A stretch of DNA of 31,394 bases from the NCBI GenBank assembly GCA_046482855.1, contig JAWOEH010000037.1, forward strand, positions 1-31,394. Reading direction: 5' to 3'. The stretch's first letter is position 1. Every line of letters starts with the position of its first letter. The DNA is from CAYVSF01 sp046482855. Its GTDB lineage: Bacteria > Bacteroidota > Bacteroidia > Bacteroidales > UBA12077. The position numbers and the translations under genes were made by a program. Under the pieces are notes generated by a model that made no database searches, had not been told where the DNA came from, and saw nothing but the letters and a program-made list of their open reading frames with translations. Below are positions 22,700 to 30,726 of the stretch, one piece after another.

Positions 22700-24754
22700 A
22701 TGAAGAAATACTCTTTTTTGTTGATGTACTTGATTTTAGCATCCCTCATTTTTACTTCTTGTGAGAAGGATGACAACAATCAACAAATAGAAAAACTGGA
22801 AAAGGAAGTAGCTGAACTTAAAGCGCTTTTGGATGAAGAAAACCGAATTACACAAGTGGCTTTTACTGGGGAGGATATGATACTTACCTTTTCCAATGGG
22901 GACGAGATACGAACAAAAGCTCCCACATCAATAATCCCTTACATTGGAGAAAATGGCAATTGGTGGGTGAATGGAGAAGACCTTGGGGTGTCGGCTCAGG
23001 CTGAGATTCCGGTAATTGGCGAAAATGGCAACTGGTGGGTTGGGGGTACCGATACCGGTATTGCAGCACAAGGTGCCGATGGTGTGGACGGAGAACCCGG
23101 AACAGGTATTGCATCGGTCGATTATGATCCGGAGACAGCAATGCTTACCCTTACCCTGACAGACGGAACGGTTTATGCTTACGTACTATTTAATGACGAG
23201 GGTGTTAACGGAAACAGAATAGATGATTTGAACGGGAAATATCTGCTTACAAGTATCACCAATGGCGATATGCCTTTTATTAAGCTGAGTTATACTTCGC
23301 AAAATCAGCTGGGTGAAATAGCTTATTATGCCACAGTTCATAATGCTCCGGTAAAAAGACTGGCAGTTAAGCGTACCTTCAATACAGATAACACTGTTGC
23401 ATCACAAACAATGATTGAGTATGCAACGAAGAAAAAAGCAGTACGTACCGGGAATTATTTACCTCAAAAGCAGCGGGGTGTAACGCTTACATTCCAGGAG
23501 GCTTTTGACGAGCTATTCCCTAATGGCTTGGAGAATTGGAATGGGACAGGAGAGGATTTTTTTAACGCTTACAATGGTGATATAGTAAAAGGGCAATATG
23601 TTTATCATGAATATTATCATTACTCTTCCGAGAGTCAAACTTCTACTAAGGGTGTGCGTAAATATTTGATTGCACAAAATGAGGATAGTAAGTTTGGAAT
23701 ATCAATAGATGGAGATAATTCTGTCATTTGGACTCCGCGCTATTCCGAATGGCGAAATAATTGGGAACCATATGATTATATGGGGCATGTAGATGCATAT
23801 ACTTCAGAAGATATTATTGCTGATAATAATGGAAATGTTTATGCGGCTCAGGGTGCAGAGAGGGTATATGGGAAACATTTTCCCTATTCGCATCTCGCTA
23901 CCTCCTGCACTGCGGACAATGTAGATGATGTAAAAAATGGAACATTGAAGGATTATATAATGCTGAATGGGGAGAATATCGATAATCCTGATAATATATC
24001 CGGAGCTTATAAATTTATGTTTGCCGAGTACCAGTTGTATGAGCCGGGTGATGCCATTCAGCAAGCCCGTTTCAATTACGCATACAATGGAGCTGAGACG
24101 ACTGCTAGTAATGAGGGCGAACAGGTTTATACCTTGAATGTGCAGGATGACAAAATAGCGTCGGTAGTATCTTACAACAACCAAACACCAAAGGAGTTAT
24201 TGCAAATGCATTATACCCATGGGAAATTAACGGCTATAAGCTCGCCTTGTTGTGAGGCAACCAATGTGGTGCAGATAACTTATGACGAGGAAGGCAATGC
24301 CACTGACTACATTGTGGATGCGCAGCAATTGGCTGATGAAGGTTTTGGACGCGCATTTGCTGCTTTGGGATTGGCCTATCGCAGCGAAGTGTATGATGAA
24401 GAGTTGGGATGTGTTGTTGAGAAATACAATTATCCTCAGGAACCTACAAACCTGCTCCGGGTGAATTATAACCATGGATTGAAGAATTTCATGAATCACA
24501 CCTTTACAGCCATAAATCCATTATGGACAGCTTTTAACGCCGCAAATGCCATGGAGGAACTTATATGGCAAGGGCATGGCAGTATGTTTGTGGCCTCTTA
24601 TAAAGGCTTTAATGAGGGAGGTTACCCAACAAGCTTTAAGGGTCTGTTGCAATTCAGCCCTTATTATGATGAAGAGTTAGCAAGTAGCGAACTGCCTGTT
24701 AATATTGGCATAGCTACAACGTATAAGTTGACCTACAAAAAAATTGAAGAGTAA
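22700..24754 (+). CDS. Surface lipoprotein with coiled coil and tandem IGENGNWW repeats
   Basis: A 684-residue lipoprotein: signal MKKYSFLLMYLILASLIFTSC with Cys21, then a short coiled coil (IEKLEKEVAELKALLDEE, about 30-47) as in DUF4988-type leaders. Two tandem repeats IGENGNWWVNGEDLGVSAQ (82-100) and IGENGNWWVGGTDTGIAAQ (106-124) follow, then a short collagen-like GADGVDGEPGTG. The remaining 550 residues are tyrosine- and asparagine-rich and beta-prone, with no domain I recognise. Such N-terminal stalks are common on Bacteroidota surface proteins. Placed just before a TonB receptor and a DUF4249 lipoprotein, it could be a surface ligand-binding partner, but it is not a recognisable SusD. 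Codon use is more AT-rich than the genes to its left. Confidence 0.85.
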   Translation: MKKYSFLLMYLILASLIFTSCEKDDNNQQIEKLEKEVAELKALLDEENRITQVAFTGEDMILTFSNGDEIRTKAPTSIIPYIGENGNWWVNGEDLGVSAQAEIPVIGENGNWWVGGTDTGIAAQGADGVDGEPGTGIASVDYDPETAMLTLTLTDGTVYAYVLFNDEGVNGNRIDDLNGKYLLTSITNGDMPFIKLSYTSQNQLGEIAYYATVHNAPVKRLAVKRTFNTDNTVASQTMIEYATKKKAVRTGNYLPQKQRGVTLTFQEAFDELFPNGLENWNGTGEDFFNAYNGDIVKGQYVYHEYYHYSSESQTSTKGVRKYLIAQNEDSKFGISIDGDNSVIWTPRYSEWRNNWEPYDYMGHVDAYTSEDIIADNNGNVYAAQGAERVYGKHFPYSHLATSCTADNVDDVKNGTLKDYIMLNGENIDNPDNISGAYKFMFAEYQLYEPGDAIQQARFNYAYNGAETTASNEGEQVYTLNVQDDKIASVVSYNNQTPKELLQMHYTHGKLTAISSPCCEATNVVQITYDEEGNATDYIVDAQQLADEGFGRAFAALGLAYRSEVYDEELGCVVEKYNYPQEPTNLLRVNYNHGLKNFMNHTFTAINPLWTAFNAANAMEELIWQGHGSMFVASYKGFNEGGYPTSFKGLLQFSPYYDEELASSELPVNIGIATTYKLTYKKIEE

Positions 24755-24765
24755 TATAAACGAAA

Positions 24766-24831
24766 TGCCTGAGGCAGTCTGGCTCTAAATTGAGAGGCCA
24801 GGCGTTGCCTCAGGCAATTTATTTTTATTTT
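24766..24831 (+). terminator. Large intercistronic hairpin before the TonB receptor gene
   Basis: TGCCTGAGGCA (24766-24776) pairs perfectly with TGCCTCAGGCA (24806-24816), and an inner imperfect stem (779-785 with 794-801 of the same thousand) extends it. A T-rich run ATTTATTTTTATTTT (24817-24831) leads directly into the GTG start at 24832. It has the form of a terminator but leaves no room for a new promoter, so it may reduce readthrough or control translation of the receptor. Confidence 0.6.
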
Positions 24832-27057
24832 GTGAATTTTCGTATTTTCCTAGTTTTAGCAGGGCTGATTATTGTTTCAGGTAGCGGACTTTTTGCACAA
24901 ATTTCAGGAACTGTTAAAGATACCAGGGGGCTGCCTGTTGCCGGGGTTGAGATATTTGTTGAAGCTACAGGAAAGGGCACAGTTTCCGATAGTAATGGTG
25001 TTTTTGTTGTGCAGGCAATACCCGGCGAAATTCTTACTTTTCGGCACCTAAATTATCAGCGGTATTATTTAACTCTTCAAAAACAGACACAAGATCTCAA
25101 CGTTATTTTAACCGGGAAGATACAAAACCTACCTGCAGCCCGAATCAGGGCACGTAATAAAAGCAGCCATCAAAGAATATCAGAAAAAAAAATAAAGGAA
25201 TTGCCGATTTTCCTTGGCGAGCATGATGTAGTGAAGTACCTGGCTACTTTGCCCGGTGTTTTAACCAAGGGGCTTCTACATTCCGGTCTTCATGTTCGCG
25301 GAGGAAAGAGCTCGCAAAATGGATTTTTTGTTCATCAGATTGAGGTTGCTCATCCGCGCCATTTAAGCGGTATCCTAACAACGTATGATCCTTATGTTTT
25401 TGGTTCTGCGGAATTGTATAAGGGGCTTTTCCCGGCACGTTTTAACGGGTATTTGTCTTCTTATATAAATATGGGAATGAAAAATTATGATGAGAACGGG
25501 AAGTTTTCAGGAGAAGTGCATGCCGGTATTGTGTCATCGTCACTAAAAGCGCGCTTCCCTTTGTGGCCGAAAACTGACGCCATGGCTGTTGTGAGTGTGC
25601 GTAAGTCGTACTACGATTTTTGGAATCGCTACAGAGAGGAGGTGAGCGATGAGAGTTCCTTTCCTGCCTATAGCTTTGGAGATATTAGTCTAGGCAGCGT
25701 TATCCCATTAGGTAATCATTGGGAGGTTTCCTTTATGGGACTTGCCACTGCCGATGAATTGCCAATTGATATGGGTGATTACATAGGTTATGCAATGGAC
25801 TGGGGTACCTACAATGGGGTGCTGACTCTTAAAGGTTCTTTTGCTGATAGTTCGGCACTACAGGTTTCTGTGGGAGGTACAGCGTATCATGCCATGGTTG
25901 AAACGGAGGGGCGCGTGTCTCTTAAAAATAAGCACCAGGAGCGAACGGTCCAGTCGAAAGTGCTTTACAAAAAGCGTATTAACAATAGCTTATATCTAAC
26001 AACAACAGGAGGCGTGCAGAAAAAGTTTTTTATTTATGATCAATGGAAGGAGGCTAAAGTTGGCAGCTTCGATTCTGACTTTTCTCTCTTTCAATTGTCC
26101 GCCGAAATGAAGTATTACTTCAACAATCGGATCTCCTTGTCAGGAGGACTTAATGGCATTGTTTTTCAACGAGAGACTGCCCAATATGCCCTGGCACCGC
26201 GAATGGGTTTAAAGAAGAGTTTTAGCCGATCAGCAATTTGGTTCAATTATTCGCGAACACATCAGTTTCATGAGCGAATACAAGTGCTAACTGTGGAAAG
26301 CCCGGTTGATTATTCTATTCCCATTGATGGTAAGGATCGGCCTGCAATCAGTGATCAGTTTTCTCTTGGTGTTTCGTATTCGGGTATTCGTAAGGGCTTT
26401 TTTAGCCTGGAAGCTTATTATCGAGAGTTGAGCAATTGCAACGAGATAGCACCTCATGACAGAACCACTTTGAAAGGGTTGTATTCCGGGATGATGGATG
26501 GCGATGGATACGCTTTTGGTGTTGAGGTGCAGGGCGAATTTGCCTATGATGACTGGTTGTTAAGAGGAAATTATACGTATTCACGCACAATGCTCTCTTT
26601 TGATAAGATTGCAGGTGATGATTTTTTTTATCCTGGTTATGATATGCCGCACAGGGCCATGATAAGTTTTCATTACCGATTGTCCCGGAAATTCGGCATT
26701 AAAGCCGCCTGGACTTACCGGTCAGGTGCAATAACTACTTTGCCAACGGGAATTGCTATTTCACAAAGTGTTGTGAGTTATGGTGATATCATTGACGTGG
26801 TGCCTCTTTATAATCAAAAGTACAATTATCGGCTTCCTCCCAGTCATCATTTGGATCTCAATGTAGATTATTATGGCAATTATTCCAATAACCATTTGGT
26901 TGTGAGTGTGGGGGTTTACAATTTGTATAATCGGGAAAATGCTGATTTTATTTACCTTGTGCCTTATCAGAAATCTGCGTACTATACAAAATTTAAAATA
27001 ACCAAACGAGCTTTACTCCCTTTGCTACCCTACGCAAAAGTGACGCTTAAATTTTAA
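24832..27057 (+). CDS. TonB-dependent outer-membrane receptor with carboxypeptidase-like N-domain
   Basis: From GTG 24832 the protein has 741 residues; an in-frame TTG at 24790 lies inside a hairpin and precedes the signal peptide, so GTG is preferred. Signal: NFRIFLVLAGLIIVSGSGLFAQ. A CarboxypepD_reg-like beta-sandwich follows (ISGTVKDTRGLPVAGVEIFVEATGKGTVSDSNG). The plug has ELPIFLGEHDVVKYLATLPGVL, LHVRGGKSSQNGFFVHQIEV and AELYKGLFPARFNGYLSSYI, the diagnostic pattern of the receptor group paired with DUF4249 proteins. The rest is beta-barrel. It takes up an unknown ligand using TonB energy. It ends three bases before the DUF4249 gene. The weak ribosome-binding region and the hairpin suggest lower expression than the upstream lipoprotein. 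Confidence 0.9.
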   Translation: MNFRIFLVLAGLIIVSGSGLFAQISGTVKDTRGLPVAGVEIFVEATGKGTVSDSNGVFVVQAIPGEILTFRHLNYQRYYLTLQKQTQDLNVILTGKIQNLPAARIRARNKSSHQRISEKKIKELPIFLGEHDVVKYLATLPGVLTKGLLHSGLHVRGGKSSQNGFFVHQIEVAHPRHLSGILTTYDPYVFGSAELYKGLFPARFNGYLSSYINMGMKNYDENGKFSGEVHAGIVSSSLKARFPLWPKTDAMAVVSVRKSYYDFWNRYREEVSDESSFPAYSFGDISLGSVIPLGNHWEVSFMGLATADELPIDMGDYIGYAMDWGTYNGVLTLKGSFADSSALQVSVGGTAYHAMVETEGRVSLKNKHQERTVQSKVLYKKRINNSLYLTTTGGVQKKFFIYDQWKEAKVGSFDSDFSLFQLSAEMKYYFNNRISLSGGLNGIVFQRETAQYALAPRMGLKKSFSRSAIWFNYSRTHQFHERIQVLTVESPVDYSIPIDGKDRPAISDQFSLGVSYSGIRKGFFSLEAYYRELSNCNEIAPHDRTTLKGLYSGMMDGDGYAFGVEVQGEFAYDDWLLRGNYTYSRTMLSFDKIAGDDFFYPGYDMPHRAMISFHYRLSRKFGIKAAWTYRSGAITTLPTGIAISQSVVSYGDIIDVVPLYNQKYNYRLPPSHHLDLNVDYYGNYSNNHLVVSVGVYNLYNRENADFIYLVPYQKSAYYTKFKITKRALLPLLPYAKVTLKF

Positions 27058-27060
27058 TAT

Positions 27061-27849
27061 ATGCGAAAACTATCGGGACTTTTTTCTTTGTTGTTTGTAC
27101 TTGCCTCTTGTGCAAATGAGGGATTTCTGGAACTTGAATTCGATAATGAAATCAATGACCATTTTATTGAGTGTTATCTGGAACCCGGAGCGCTTCCTAA
27201 CCTTTCTGTATCGCGTATTAAGACTCTTGATGACGACTTTATTCTGGACTATGTTGAAGGTTATCAGGTGATGATTAATGATGAGGAATTAACGTATGGT
27301 TTTTACCAACTGCCCTCCGGCCATGTTTGCAATTATGGTAGTCAAGCTATTTTTCAGCCTGCAATTGGCGATGAGGTGTTCCTGCAGGTGATTTCGGAGG
27401 AGGGGGATACAATAAGAGCTCAAACAACAGTGCCGACACCTATCTCAAACCTTCGGGCTGAGTATGCGCACGCATCAATTGTTGTGAGCTTCGCTGCAGC
27501 ATCGAATCCAAAACATAATTATTACATTGTTTTGTTGCGGAAAGTCTTCGAAAAAAAGGAAGAACAATGTTTGGCCGAACTTTACGATTTTAGCAAATTG
27601 GGAGATCAGGAGTATGTGAGCTTTACTCTCACTCTGAAAAGAGAGTTGGCATTGGGCTATAAAATTATAGTTAAACGCATTACGCAAGAGAATTACCAAT
27701 ACCAAAAGTCTTTGTGGAATGCACGAAAAGCCAATGAGGACAATATTGTTTATCCCTATCCATTAGATGGAAATATACACAATGCAGAGGGGGTATTTAC
27801 TTGTTATACAATTGATTCTGCTTTTGTAAAAGTTCCACAAAAGAAGTAA
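27061..27849 (+). CDS. DUF4249-family lipoprotein
   Basis: A 262-residue lipoprotein with signal MRKLSGLFSLLFVLASC and lipidated Cys17. DUF4249 proteins regularly follow TonB receptors of this type in Bacteroidota and probably sit on the outer membrane next to the receptor; their molecular role is not established. Matching features are the early IECYLEPGALPNLSVSRIKTLDD segment, VMINDEE, GDEVFLQVISEEGDTIRAQTTVPTPI and the later YYIVLLRK. It starts three bases after the receptor stop, so the two are coupled. It lacks any clear terminator and ends 16 bases from the convergent XRE gene. Confidence 0.82.
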   Translation: MRKLSGLFSLLFVLASCANEGFLELEFDNEINDHFIECYLEPGALPNLSVSRIKTLDDDFILDYVEGYQVMINDEELTYGFYQLPSGHVCNYGSQAIFQPAIGDEVFLQVISEEGDTIRAQTTVPTPISNLRAEYAHASIVVSFAAASNPKHNYYIVLLRKVFEKKEEQCLAELYDFSKLGDQEYVSFTLTLKRELALGYKIIVKRITQENYQYQKSLWNARKANEDNIVYPYPLDGNIHNAEGVFTCYTIDSAFVKVPQKK

Positions 27850-27865
27850 ATGCGTAACTTCCTTA

Positions 27866-28066
27866 CTAATCTTCAGGTTCAAGTGTAAATATTTCTTCTA
27901 CCTTAACCTGAAAATATCGGGCTAGTTTTAAGGCTAGTATTGTTGAGGGGGTGTATTTCCCCTTTTCGATAGCAACAATTGTCTGACGGGATACGCCTAT
28001 TGCCTGGGCCAATCTGTTTTGAGTGATGTCCTTTTTTGCGCGCTCTACCTTTAATGTATTTTTCAT
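27866..28066 (-). CDS. Small XRE-family HTH transcriptional regulator
   Basis: A 66-residue protein that is almost entirely one Cro/C1-type helix-turn-helix: RAKKDITQNRLAQAIGVSRQTIVAIEKGKYTPSTILALKLARYFQVKVEEIF. The recognition helix is SRQTIVAIEKG. Small regulators of this kind, often encoded beside a small membrane protein, are common in bacteria and usually repress their own operon. It starts 26 bases after the membrane protein gene and shares its transcript. A cluster of GTAA/TTAC sites upstream of that transcript is a plausible target (inference). Confidence 0.9.
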   Translation of the reverse strand: MKNTLKVERAKKDITQNRLAQAIGVSRQTIVAIEKGKYTPSTILALKLARYFQVKVEEIFTLEPED

Positions 28067-28092
28067 GGAGTTGTCGTTTCCTTTATTTGGTA

Positions 28093-28548
28093 TTAAGCCA
28101 GGTATTTTACATGCTTTTTGTAGGCATTTATAATAAGGTATAGAAACAATTGTAGGTTGAGTACTTCAAAGGCCAGGAATAAATTGTCAGTTGTTATCAT
28201 GTAGCGTATGCCAATAAAAATGTATGTAAAAAAGAAGGCTTGTACTACACTTTTTAGCCTCAGACTTTGCCTGAATTCATCCTCCTCCTTATCGCGGGCA
28301 AAAACAAGCAAAACAAAGCCTGCAATACTGCAAATGATGCTGGCCCTTCGCCAGGGGATAGCTTTTTTTTCCGGCATCCACTCTTCAAAAGTCTGCCATT
28401 CTTCAATGGTTTCACCTTGTCCTTTTTGCCAGCCATCGCGCGCTCCTTTTCTAACGTCATCAATATTGGCAGTGATGCTGAGTCCAAAAGCAATAACAAT
28501 CAAAACATATGCAAGGATCTTAAACGGATAGGGAAGAGAATGGGTCAT
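28093..28548 (-). CDS. Small four-TM membrane protein, HTH partner
   Basis: A 151-residue protein with about four membrane helices (residues about 10-27, 69-85, 103-120 and 126-143). A charged, tryptophan-rich loop (KGARDGWQKGQGETIEEWQTFEEW) lies between the first two. I do not recognise a named domain. The pairing of a short multi-pass membrane protein with a tiny XRE regulator is a recurrent two-gene layout whose function is poorly known. It is the first gene of the pair, read away from sppA. Confidence 0.8.
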   Translation of the reverse strand: MTHSLPYPFKILAYVLIVIAFGLSITANIDDVRKGARDGWQKGQGETIEEWQTFEEWMPEKKAIPWRRASIICSIAGFVLLVFARDKEEDEFRQSLRLKSVVQAFFFTYIFIGIRYMITTDNLFLAFEVLNLQLFLYLIINAYKKHVKYLA

Positions 28549-28571
28549 AGTATTAGATTTAATAGTTTGAG

Positions 28572-28657
28572 GTAAAAGTAAACATTACAAAACAAAAAGT
28601 AAAGAAAAACTTACAAAAAGTATGAAGTAAGTTACTTTTATTGATCTGATTTTTTAC
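28572..28657. promoter_or_regulatory. Cluster of GTAA/TTAC operator-like sites
   Basis: Inverted half-sites recur: GTAA-ACA-TTAC (28578-28588), GTAA-N8-TTAC (28599-28614), and the palindrome AAGTAA-G-TTACTT (28625-28637). Single halves lie at 28572-28575 and 28654-28657. They fill the divergent gap between the membrane/XRE pair and sppA, and the last one touches the sppA -7 box. The sequence is AT-rich, which raises the chance of coincidence. Confidence 0.4.
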
Positions 28658-28662
28658 TTTTG
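28655..28662 (+). promoter_or_regulatory. Candidate -7 box for sppA
   Basis: TACTTTTG followed by CATC matches the Bacteroidota -7 pattern. No TTTG is found 19-21 bases upstream. The leader to the ATG at 28784 would be about 115 bases. A TTAC half-site overlaps it. Confidence 0.4.
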
Positions 28663-28783
28663 CATCGTGCCTTGCAAGTTTTATTGAGTGCTATTTTTCT
28701 GCGCTCTTTCAGAACCACGAATTATTGTGTATCTTGCGTTAAGCACATTATGCGCATTACATAACCTTAAATATAGAATAGCT

Positions 28784-30553
28784 ATGAAAAGTTTTTTTAA
28801 GTACTTACTGGCATCGGTACTTGGCGTATTGCTTGCCGGAATCATTATGATGCTGATTTTCTTTGGCACCATTGGCGCCATGATTAGTGCCCAGGACAAG
28901 CCTGTGGAGATTGAAGAGCATACGGTATTGCACCTGGATTTTGCCAATCCCATTGCCGACCGTAGTAATAAAAACCCCATGCAAAATTTTGACTTTGCCT
29001 CGCTGGAGATGCAAAATCAACTGGGGTTGAATGACATCCTGAAAAATTTAGAAAAGGCCAAGGAAGATCCCAAAGTGGATGGAATTTACCTGGATCTTAC
29101 CTTTATCCCTGCCGGTTTTGCAACGGTTGAAGAAATTCGTAACGGACTGATTGACTTCAAAAGTTCGGGAAAATTCATCCTGGCTTTTGCCGATACCTAT
29201 ACACAGCCTACCTATTATTTGGCGTCTGTTGCCGATGAGTTATACCTGAACCCCGAGGGTATGGTTACCTGGGTGGGGTTACGTTCGGAGGTGCTGTTTT
29301 TTCGCGAAGCCTTTGACAAGATTGGCGTAGAGCCTCAGATTATCCGTCATGGAAAATTTAAAAGTGCCGTGGAACCTTTCATGCAGAACTACATGAGCGA
29401 AGCCAATCGCGAGCAGGTTTCTGCTTACATGGGCTCCATTTGGGATCATATGGTAAAGGGCATCTCTGAGCAACGGGGCGTATCCATTGAGAAACTTAAT
29501 GAACTGGCCGATAACATGGCACTAATTTCGGCACAGGATGTAGTGGACAATAAGCTGGTAGATGGCTTGAAGTATAAAGATGAAATTTTGGCCATGCTTC
29601 GCGAGAAAACCGGAAAGGAAGCGGATGAGGATATTACAAGTGTCATGCTGGCAAAATATGATAAAACGCCAAGGAAAAGAGAGGGCAAAGGCTTGGCAAA
29701 AGACAAGATTGCCGTGGTGTACGCCATGGGTAATGTGATAATGGGCGAAGGTGCTGAAGGAACTATTGGTTCCGACCGTATTTCACGTGCTATTCGAAAA
29801 GCCCGTAAGGACAGTTCGGTAAAAGCCATTGTTTTTCGTGTGAATTCAGGAGGAGGAAGTGCCCTCTCTTCTGAAATTATTTGGCGTGAGGTGGCCCTGG
29901 CTGCCGATGAAAAACCTGTAATCGCCTCATTGGGTGATGTGGCTGCTTCAGGCGGGTATTATATTGTTTCGCCCGCACATAAAATTGTGGCCTCGCCAAA
30001 TACCATTACCGGCTCCATTGGTGTATTTGGCCTTATGTTCAATGCCAGTGAATTAATGGAGGACAAAGTGGGTGTGCATGTGGAGGTTGTAAAAACAAAT
30101 GATCATGCCGACTTGGGAAGTACCTTCAGGGCTCTCACTGCGCAGGAGCGTGAAGTGATTCAACAAGGTGTTGAGGATGTATATGAAACGTTTGTAAAAC
30201 GTGTTGCTGATGGTCGTGGCATGACGCAAGAGGCAGTGGATGCCATTGGTCAGGGACGTGTGTGGAGTGGTGCCAATGCAATGGAGATTGGCCTGGTTGA
30301 TGAATTTGGCGGACTGGAAGAGGCCATCGCAATAGCGGCAGAAGAGGCTGATTTGGAGCGCTATCGGGTAATGGATTTACCCAAATTGAAAGATCCTTTT
30401 GAGCAATTTATCAAGGAACTTGGTGGCAATGTTGAGGCACGTATCATGCAACGACGTTTGGGTGAACACTATCGTTTTTACCAGGAGCTCGACGAGCTGT
30501 TGAACATGGAAGGCGTTCAGGCCCGAATTCCCTATCGTATCGAGATGTATTAA
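28784..30553 (+). CDS. sppA: Signal peptide peptidase SppA, 67-kDa type
   Basis: From ATG 28784 the protein has 589 residues, the length of the long SppA form with duplicated domains. It begins MKSFFKYLLASVLGVLLAGIIMMLIFFG, a single membrane anchor; the frame is open to a GTG at 28688 but those residues precede the anchor and are not typical. SppA digests cleaved signal peptides in the membrane using a Ser-Lys dyad: Lys193 in HGKFKSAVEPF and Ser389 in VAASGGYYI. SNTITGSIGVFG-like sequence (SPNTITGSIGVFG) and RVNSGGGSALSSEII are also family signatures. It ends at a strong terminator and is probably a single transcription unit. Confidence 0.96.
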   Translation: MKSFFKYLLASVLGVLLAGIIMMLIFFGTIGAMISAQDKPVEIEEHTVLHLDFANPIADRSNKNPMQNFDFASLEMQNQLGLNDILKNLEKAKEDPKVDGIYLDLTFIPAGFATVEEIRNGLIDFKSSGKFILAFADTYTQPTYYLASVADELYLNPEGMVTWVGLRSEVLFFREAFDKIGVEPQIIRHGKFKSAVEPFMQNYMSEANREQVSAYMGSIWDHMVKGISEQRGVSIEKLNELADNMALISAQDVVDNKLVDGLKYKDEILAMLREKTGKEADEDITSVMLAKYDKTPRKREGKGLAKDKIAVVYAMGNVIMGEGAEGTIGSDRISRAIRKARKDSSVKAIVFRVNSGGGSALSSEIIWREVALAADEKPVIASLGDVAASGGYYIVSPAHKIVASPNTITGSIGVFGLMFNASELMEDKVGVHVEVVKTNDHADLGSTFRALTAQEREVIQQGVEDVYETFVKRVADGRGMTQEAVDAIGQGRVWSGANAMEIGLVDEFGGLEEAIAIAAEEADLERYRVMDLPKLKDPFEQFIKELGGNVEARIMQRRLGEHYRFYQELDELLNMEGVQARIPYRIEMY

Positions 30554-30574
30554 TACTGAACAGTAAATAATGTG

Positions 30575-30611
30575 AACAGGAGCCCTTTAACGAGGTTGCT
30601 CCTGTTTTTTT
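30575..30611 (+). terminator. Terminator after sppA
   Basis: AACAGGAGC (30575-30583) pairs with GCTCCTGTT (30598-30606), with extra CCT/AGG pairs in the loop, and runs into seven T residues (30605-30611). It lies 22 bases after the sppA stop. Confidence 0.88.
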
Positions 30612-30726
30612 ATGCGATTTTTATTACATTCGCAACATCACCTGTATGAAGTGGTTGCATGGGTATAATCCGACACTTCCCAAGGGTGATTGAGGACCTA
30701 AGCTACATCGATATATACTGATAACT

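Noticed and set aside
22943..23071. CRISPR or DNA repeat array
   Set aside because: Only two copies, in frame inside a gene and explained by the protein repeat IGENGNWW.
24790..24831. TTG start extending the TonB receptor by 14 residues
   Set aside because: It lies inside the strong hairpin and would place residues ahead of a good signal peptide.
28688..28783. GTG start extending SppA by 32 residues
   Set aside because: The extra residues precede the membrane anchor; ATG 28784 gives the family length and N-terminus.
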